Source of the DNA: Planctomycetaceae bacterium
GTDB lineage: Bacteria; Planctomycetota; Planctomycetia; Planctomycetales; Planctomycetaceae
Direction: 5' to 3'
Length of the DNA stretch: 10,431 nucleotides
NCBI GenBank assembly: GCA_029259875.1
Contig: JAJDEK010000119.1
Location: forward strand, 1-10,431
This document shows, piece after piece, positions 6,302 to 10,431 of this stretch. Positions within the stretch are counted from its first letter, which is position 1. Each line of letters opens with the position of its first letter. Both the position numbers and the translations under genes were made by a program. The notes under the pieces are model-generated. The model did not search any database, was not told the origin of the DNA, and saw only the letters and a list, made by a program, of their open reading frames with translations.

Positions 6302-7855
6302 ATGACCGAACACGAATTAGTCCAGCTTTTACCTAAAGATGAACATAATCAACAACTCGAAGCCAACGTCCATCCTCCAAGCTGGGCCAATCCCACTCCA
6401 ACAGGTAGATACAACCTCGTGGTCATCGGAGCCGGAACAGCCGGGTTGGTCTCTGCCGCGGGTGCTGCTGGTTTGGGTGCACGTGTGGCTTTAATCGAAC
6501 GTGAGTTAATGGGCGGTGATTGTCTGAATGTTGGTTGTGTTCCCTCTAAAGGCGTGATTCGTGCTGCTCGTGTAGCAGCAGCAGTGCGCGACGCAGAACC
6601 CTTCGGCGTTAATGTTCCTGAAGGTTCAGCCGTCGACTTTGGTAAAGCAATGGAACGCATGCGTCGTCTTCGCGCAAAAATAAGTCCTAATGATTCTGCA
6701 GATCGATTCAAAGAGTTGGGCATCGATGTCTTCTTTGGACAAGGGGCTTTCGTTGATGACAATACAATCACTGTTACACGCGCGGATGGTTCTAAAACGC
6801 AACTGCAATTTAAGAAAGCAGTGATTGCCGCCGGAGCACGCGCTTCGGCACCTCCGATTCCAGGTCTCGACACAGTTGACTATTTAACCAACGAGAATCT
6901 CTTCTCACTGACAGAGCTTCCAAAACGTTTCGGTATTATCGGTAGCGGCCCGATCGGCAGTGAAATGGCACAGTCATTCGCTCGCTTTGGAAGCGAAGTC
7001 TTTCTCTTCGAACGTTCCGAGCACCTCCTGCCTCGTGAAGATTCTGACGCGGCGGCTGTGGTCCAGAAGCAATTCGAACATGACGGCATCAACCTGATGT
7101 TCAATAGCAAAGATATGCAAATCAGCCGAACTCAAGACGGCAAAATTTGTGTCACGGTCACTCAAAACGGCGAGAAGAGCGACACAATTGTAGATCAATT
7201 GCTTGTCGCAGTCGGGCGTGCACCAAATATCGATGGATTAAATCTGGAAGCCGTTAATGTCAAATCCAATCATACAGGTGTTGAGGTCAATGACAATTTA
7301 CAGACCACGAATCCACGTATCTTCGCCGCGGGCGATGTCTGTTCGAAGTATAAATTCACGCACGCCGCAGATTTTCAAGCACGCATCGTAATCCAGAATG
7401 CACTATTCGCTGTCGGTCCGTTTGGTAAAAAGAAAGCCAGCGATTTAATCATCCCCTGGGCCACTTACACCTCACCCGAGATCGCACACGTCGGAATGTA
7501 CGAACACGATGCGAAAGAAGCAGGCGTTGAAATCGACACCTATCTTCAAGACTTCAGCGACGTCGACCGTGCAATCCTTGAAGGTCAGGAAGAAGGCTTT
7601 GTGAAAGTCCACACTAAAAAAGGCACGGGTCAAATCGTGGGAGCAACCATCGTTGCCGAAAATGCAGGTGATATGATCTCAGAGATCACGGTTGCGATGA
7701 CGAATGGCCTCGGTCTGTCCAAGATAGGCGGCACGATTCACCCCTATCCCACACAGGCCGAAGCAATTCGCAAGCTAGGCGATCAATATAGCCGAACCCG
7801 ACTAACCCCTTTTATCAAATCACTGTTTAAGAAATGGCTCACCTGGACACGATAA
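6302..7855 (+). CDS. FAD/NAD disulfide oxidoreductase, mercuric reductase-like (not a true MerA)
   Basis: Class I pyridine nucleotide-disulfide oxidoreductase of 517 residues; residue numbers are from the start at 6302 (an upstream in-frame ATG at 6269 would add 11). A 35-residue leader precedes the FAD fold VVIGAGTAGLVSA (40-52). The redox pair is GGDCLNVGCVPSK (C74, C79). The NAD fold is IIGSGPIGSEMA (212-223) with Glu237 ending strand 2 (FLFERSE), suggesting NADH over NADPH. The second FAD motif is IFAAGDVC (340-347). The dimerisation domain ends with IHPYPTQAE, where Tyr482 replaces the catalytic His of lipoamide dehydrogenase, while Glu487 is kept. There is no N-terminal metal-binding domain and no C-terminal Cys-Cys pair, so mercuric reduction is unlikely. 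The tail FIKSLFKKWLTWTR looks like an amphipathic membrane-contact helix. Adjacent to a TVP38 gene, it belongs to the widespread TVP38-linked oxidoreductases of unknown substrate. Confidence 0.9.
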   Translation: MTEHELVQLLPKDEHNQQLEANVHPPSWANPTPTGRYNLVVIGAGTAGLVSAAGAAGLGARVALIERELMGGDCLNVGCVPSKGVIRAARVAAAVRDAEPFGVNVPEGSAVDFGKAMERMRRLRAKISPNDSADRFKELGIDVFFGQGAFVDDNTITVTRADGSKTQLQFKKAVIAAGARASAPPIPGLDTVDYLTNENLFSLTELPKRFGIIGSGPIGSEMAQSFARFGSEVFLFERSEHLLPREDSDAAAVVQKQFEHDGINLMFNSKDMQISRTQDGKICVTVTQNGEKSDTIVDQLLVAVGRAPNIDGLNLEAVNVKSNHTGVEVNDNLQTTNPRIFAAGDVCSKYKFTHAADFQARIVIQNALFAVGPFGKKKASDLIIPWATYTSPEIAHVGMYEHDAKEAGVEIDTYLQDFSDVDRAILEGQEEGFVKVHTKKGTGQIVGATIVAENAGDMISEITVAMTNGLGLSKIGGTIHPYPTQAEAIRKLGDQYSRTRLTPFIKSLFKKWLTWTR

Positions 7856-7908
7856 CTAACAACTAGACGAATGAATCCTTTGAGTGAAAGAGTATCAAGC
7901 ATAGTACC

Positions 7909-8394
7909 ATGCAATTAAACCTGAAACTAACAGCCGCATGTGGATTACTAGCTGCCCTCCTGGTAGGAACGGGCGAGTTCCTGATTCACTTTGACCCTCT
8001 GGCGCGATTCAGCGAAACCAACTATGACTTCATGTTGGATACCTCTGAAACGCGACTGACAGCGGGACACTTCTTCGCAATGATCGGAATTCCATTTTAT
8101 TTCATCGGCTCGTGGCACATCTATCAGATGCTTCGCCCGGCTAATAACAAACTCGCCTTTGCAGCGTTCCTGATTGCCGCCTATGGTTTCATATTCGGGG
8201 CCGTCTGGATGGGCTCGCGCGCCAGTATTGGATCGCTGGTTCACCACACGGAATTAATTGAAGGCACAAAGCTGGTCGAGTTGTATCAACTCCGATATGA
8301 AACACTGCTGCAAGTCATTCGAATTACGACTTTGATCTTGTCTGGAATCTACGTCTATCTCGTGTTGACCGGGAAGACGCGGTATCCCAAATAG
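7909..8394 (+). CDS. Membrane protein, N-terminal four helices; reading frame cut by in-frame amber codon (DUF6796-like)
   Basis: Reads 161 residues to a TAG at 8392-8394. Four hydrophobic segments are visible (about 6-28, 54-75, 83-103, 135-154), with conserved-looking polar residues such as E23, H27, D29 and H54 near the ends. It ends GKTRYPK, then the stop. The same frame continues past the TAG for 59 more codons with two further helices, so this looks like the front of a six-helix protein of about 220 residues, similar in layout to the DUF6796 group. In such families a Trp often follows 'YPR/YPK' ('YPRWMALxNP'); TGG to TAG is a single base change. This could be a recent nonsense mutation, a sequencing error, or a naturally split or read-through gene. 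The ribosome site is weak (GAAAGAG too far upstream). It starts 53 bp after the oxidoreductase stop. Function unknown. Confidence 0.7.
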   Translation: MQLNLKLTAACGLLAALLVGTGEFLIHFDPLARFSETNYDFMLDTSETRLTAGHFFAMIGIPFYFIGSWHIYQMLRPANNKLAFAAFLIAAYGFIFGAVWMGSRASIGSLVHHTELIEGTKLVELYQLRYETLLQVIRITTLILSGIYVYLVLTGKTRYPK

Positions 8395-8574
8395 ATGGCT
8401 GCTGTGAACCCGATCGTCCTGATTCTTTTGAGTTTTCTGATCTTTGCAATCAACAAGGACATTGGCATATACGTCATGCCAATTGCGTTAAATGTTGCAT
8501 TTGCGATCTTCTTCACATGCTCGCTGCTGTTTGGTGATACACGTCAATTAGAAACACACGAATCACAAACCTAA
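8395..8574 (+). CDS. C-terminal two helices of the split membrane protein
   Basis: In the same frame as 7909-8394 and directly after its TAG, an ATG opens a 59-residue frame MAAVNPIVLILLSFLIFAIN... with two hydrophobic helices (about 5-20 and 27-46) and a polar tail ending THESQT before TAA. The MAAVNP start resembles the 'WMALxNP' continuation of related membrane proteins rather than a natural N-terminus. The TAGATG junction could allow immediate re-initiation, giving a two-piece protein; otherwise this is the silenced remainder. No independent Shine-Dalgarno sequence is visible ahead of the ATG. Confidence 0.5.
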   Translation: MAAVNPIVLILLSFLIFAINKDIGIYVMPIALNVAFAIFFTCSLLFGDTRQLETHESQT

Positions 8575-8625
8575 CTTCAATCAAATGCATTTTTAGAAGC
8601 CACACGACAAATTGGAGCTCACAAA

Positions 8626-10314
8626 ATGAACGACCCCGTAAAGGAAGAGACGCCTCAAGCCGAAGCGACACCTAAGAAGTCTCGTAAAAAATATCTGATT
8701 TTGATTTTGCTCATTCCCGTAGCTGTTGTTTTATTGATCGTAGTCCGGTTCAAGCTGGATGCGAATATTCCCTATGACGTTTCCACTGAAGGCATCACGA
8801 TTCCCAAGTTTACCGAATCAGATATCGATTTCACGCATGTGTATAAAAAAGACACCGCGATTCAATCTACTGGGGGAGCAGTCATCAATGTTGACAATCA
8901 GGGGGCAGAAGAGTTGTTCCTTGGTGGTGGGGAAGGCCAGTCAGATATCATCTTTCGATTTGTTGATGGTTCGTTCAAAGACATCACAGCAGAAACAGGC
9001 TATGAAAAAGAGAGCAAAGAAGCGACCATGAGTGCGATCTCGCTCGACGTCGACGAGAACGGCTTTGATGACTTAATCGTAACCACATCAAGTGACATCT
9101 ATCTCTATAAAAATGAAGGCGGCAAGTTCACGCGTCAAAAGCTCGATGCGAAAATGGCGAAAGACACGACGCCTTTTTCTGTTGCAGTGGCAGACATCAA
9201 TCGTGATGGCCATTTTGACATGTACGTCTCAGGTTATATTCGCAAGGAATTGATTGAAGGCTTGAACATCTTCAATCAGGAAGGCTACGGCGGAACCAGT
9301 GCTTTGTTCATTAATAACGGCGATGATACATTCACTGACAAAACCAAAGAATCCGGACTGTATTACAAACACAATACATTCCAGGGAGTCTTCATTGATG
9401 TTGATCAGGACGGACTCGAAGACTTGATTGTTGCCCATGACACTGGTCAGGTTCGCACCTGGAAGAATCTGGGGAACATGAAGTTTGAGAATGTTAAAAA
9501 CCCCAATTCCGAAGTCTATAGTTATCCCATGGGAATCGCAGTGAGTGACTACGATAACGATGGCCTAGTCGACTTCTTTTTCTCGAATACCGGGACGACT
9601 GCACCCGCATTTCTGGCCAGTGGTGACCTGCGTGCGGATCAGACTTACTATCCAGATTGGATTATGTTTCATAATGAAGGTGACTTCAAATTCACTGATA
9701 CTGCCGAAAAGGTAAAACTCGCGGACTATGAATTTTCATGGGGTGCTGTCTTTGAGGACTTTAATCTGGATGGTCGACCAGACTTGGTTGTTTCTGAAAA
9801 CTACGTCGACTTGCCACCGCATAAAGTTCCATTCCTACGACTTCCGGGACGTTTCATGCTGCAAAATACTAAGGATGAGTTTGCGGCGGTCGGTAAGGAA
9901 GCGGGTGTGGTGAATAAGCGATACAGTATCTCTCCGGTCACGGCCGATTTTAATCTGGATGGTACTCCTGATTTGGTACATATCAATTTGGCAGGAAAAT
10001 CAAAAGCATTCATCAGTAATAGCGACTCGAAAAACTTCATCAAAGTCCAACTTCCCAACAATGTGCGATCTGTGGGTGCGATGGTGAAAGCCACTTTATC
10101 AGATGGTCGCACAATACATCGTCCCTTTGTAAAAGGAGAAGGTCTCTGCGCAGACTCCACTCCGATCATCACCATTGGTACTGATGGCGCCGATGTCACT
10201 GATGTCGAAGTGAAATTTCTGACTGGTGAAACAGTCAAGGGAGATGTGGGAGAAGCAGGAAGTACCGTCGTCATCTCCGCGCCAGCTCCGGCGAAAGATC
10301 CATCAGATAAGTAA
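8626..10314 (+). CDS. Membrane-anchored FG-GAP/VCBS repeat protein with ASPIC/UnbV-like C-terminus (CRTAC1-like)
   Basis: Protein of 562 residues, probably outside the cytoplasmic membrane. A charged N-terminus (1-22, KKSRKK before the helix) and one hydrophobic helix (23-41) without an obvious cleavage site suggest a signal anchor with the rest exported. The body has integrin-like FG-GAP/VCBS repeats forming a beta-propeller, each with a calcium-loop DxDxDGxxD-type motif: DVDENGFDD (141), DINRDGHFD (190), DVDQDGLED (258), DYDNDGLVD (308), DFNLDGRPD (378) and DFNLDGTPD (441). The first repeat keeps the family-like IDFTHVYKK (67-75). Residues about 480-540 (SVGAMVKATLSDGRTIHR to TDVEVKFLTGETVKG) match the ASPIC/UnbV pattern. 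GGAG sits 8 nt before the ATG. The gene is 51 bp after the split membrane protein. CRTAC1-like proteins are abundant in planctomycetes; their roles are mostly unknown, probably adhesion or binding. Confidence 0.9.
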   Translation: MNDPVKEETPQAEATPKKSRKKYLILILLIPVAVVLLIVVRFKLDANIPYDVSTEGITIPKFTESDIDFTHVYKKDTAIQSTGGAVINVDNQGAEELFLGGGEGQSDIIFRFVDGSFKDITAETGYEKESKEATMSAISLDVDENGFDDLIVTTSSDIYLYKNEGGKFTRQKLDAKMAKDTTPFSVAVADINRDGHFDMYVSGYIRKELIEGLNIFNQEGYGGTSALFINNGDDTFTDKTKESGLYYKHNTFQGVFIDVDQDGLEDLIVAHDTGQVRTWKNLGNMKFENVKNPNSEVYSYPMGIAVSDYDNDGLVDFFFSNTGTTAPAFLASGDLRADQTYYPDWIMFHNEGDFKFTDTAEKVKLADYEFSWGAVFEDFNLDGRPDLVVSENYVDLPPHKVPFLRLPGRFMLQNTKDEFAAVGKEAGVVNKRYSISPVTADFNLDGTPDLVHINLAGKSKAFISNSDSKNFIKVQLPNNVRSVGAMVKATLSDGRTIHRPFVKGEGLCADSTPIITIGTDGADVTDVEVKFLTGETVKGDVGEAGSTVVISAPAPAKDPSDK

Positions 10315-10350
10315 ATATACCCAAGTCAAATTGCGCATGAGGCTCTGAAC

Positions 10351-10431
10351 ATGTTAAGGATCACATTATTTGGCTTGGTGCTGTTCGGCACCTGGAGTAG
10401 TGGAAAGCTATCCTGGCAACAATATCTTTCA
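10351..10431 (+). CDS. Start of an unknown exported or membrane protein (runs off right edge)
   Basis: ATG at 10351 opens a frame to the window end, 27 codons starting MLRITLFGLVLFGTW. A basic residue followed by a short hydrophobic stretch looks like the front of a signal peptide or first membrane helix. GAGG lies 8 nt upstream, a good spacing. It starts 36 bp after the FG-GAP protein stop, on the same strand, so it may be co-transcribed. Too short to assign a family. Confidence 0.45.
   Translation, partial: MLRITLFGLVLFGTWSSGKLSWQQYLS

Noticed and set aside
6349..6873. 174-codon minus-strand open frame inside the oxidoreductase gene
   Set aside because: It is opposite the FAD-binding and redox Cys region, which is strongly conserved on the plus strand; the antisense product is rich in Arg/Ala/Pro/Ser with no domain, typical of a shadow frame.
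6302..7855. Assignment as mercuric reductase merA
   Set aside because: No N-terminal heavy-metal domain, no C-terminal vicinal cysteines, and no merR, merT or merP neighbours in the window.
8392..8394. TAG decoded as pyrrolysine
   Set aside because: Nothing in the window supports pyrrolysine machinery, and the protein is not a methylamine methyltransferase; a Trp-to-stop change or a split gene is simpler.
8583..8592. Perfect palindrome AAATGCATTT before the FG-GAP gene
   Set aside because: Ten bases of AT-rich palindrome occur often by chance, and no second copy or stem extension is present.
9801..10274. 157-codon minus-strand open frame inside the FG-GAP protein gene
   Set aside because: The plus strand encodes calcium-loop repeats and the UnbV-like domain here; the antisense product has no recognisable features or start signal.
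1..10431. Mobile element, CRISPR array, tRNA or rRNA
   Set aside because: No transposase or integrase frame, no regularly spaced repeats, no terminal inverted repeats around any gene block and no tRNA- or rRNA-like sequence were seen on either strand.

Overview
The window looks like chromosomal DNA from a free-living bacterium of moderate, slightly AT-leaning GC content, most likely a planctomycete or a relative. The evidence for that lineage is indirect: an ECF-type sigma factor paired with a very small Cys/His anti-sigma protein, a membrane-anchored FG-GAP/VCBS protein with a C-terminal ASPIC/UnbV-like domain, sparse Shine-Dalgarno sequences, and wide intergenic gaps. I see no rRNA, tRNA, CRISPR array, transposase or phage gene.

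Left part, minus strand (1-3787): a tight three-gene cluster transcribed leftward, in the order gdhA (glutamate dehydrogenase), short-form malic enzyme, then an acetolactate-synthase-like ThDP enzyme that runs off the left edge. The gaps are 21 bp and 48 bp, so one mRNA is likely. Together the enzymes connect malate, pyruvate, acetolactate and glutamate. Malic enzyme supplies pyruvate and NAD(P)H, the ThDP enzyme condenses pyruvate, and GDH assimilates ammonium using NADPH.

Middle, minus strand (4143-5061): an ECF sigma factor followed 22 bp later by its probable zinc-binding anti-sigma factor. This pair is flanked by two gene-poor stretches (3788-4142 and 5062-5464). Each stretch carries the same bipartite sequence, TTGAAAAA-N12-TTTTGTAAGG, pointing outward into the gdhA cluster on one side and into the rightward gene set on the other. 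It sits about 80-95 bp upstream of the first start codon in both cases. This is the best candidate here for a shared promoter or regulatory signal.

Right part, plus strand (5465-10431): a TVP38/TMEM64 (VTT/DedA superfamily) membrane protein, followed by a FAD/NAD disulfide oxidoreductase of the mercuric-reductase/dihydrolipoamide-dehydrogenase type. Next comes a six-helix membrane protein split by an in-frame amber codon at 8392-8394, then a membrane-anchored calcium-loop beta-propeller protein, and finally the start of another exported or membrane protein at the right edge. The TVP38 protein and the oxidoreductase form a recognisable membrane/redox module. The link of the later genes to it rests only on strand and spacing (gaps of 36-70 bp).

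The most notable points are the split membrane protein gene, the matched motif upstream of the two outward-facing operons, a 13-bp direct repeat upstream of gdhA, and an oxidoreductase that has a Tyr where lipoamide dehydrogenases have the catalytic His and lacks the C-terminal Cys pair of true MerA.
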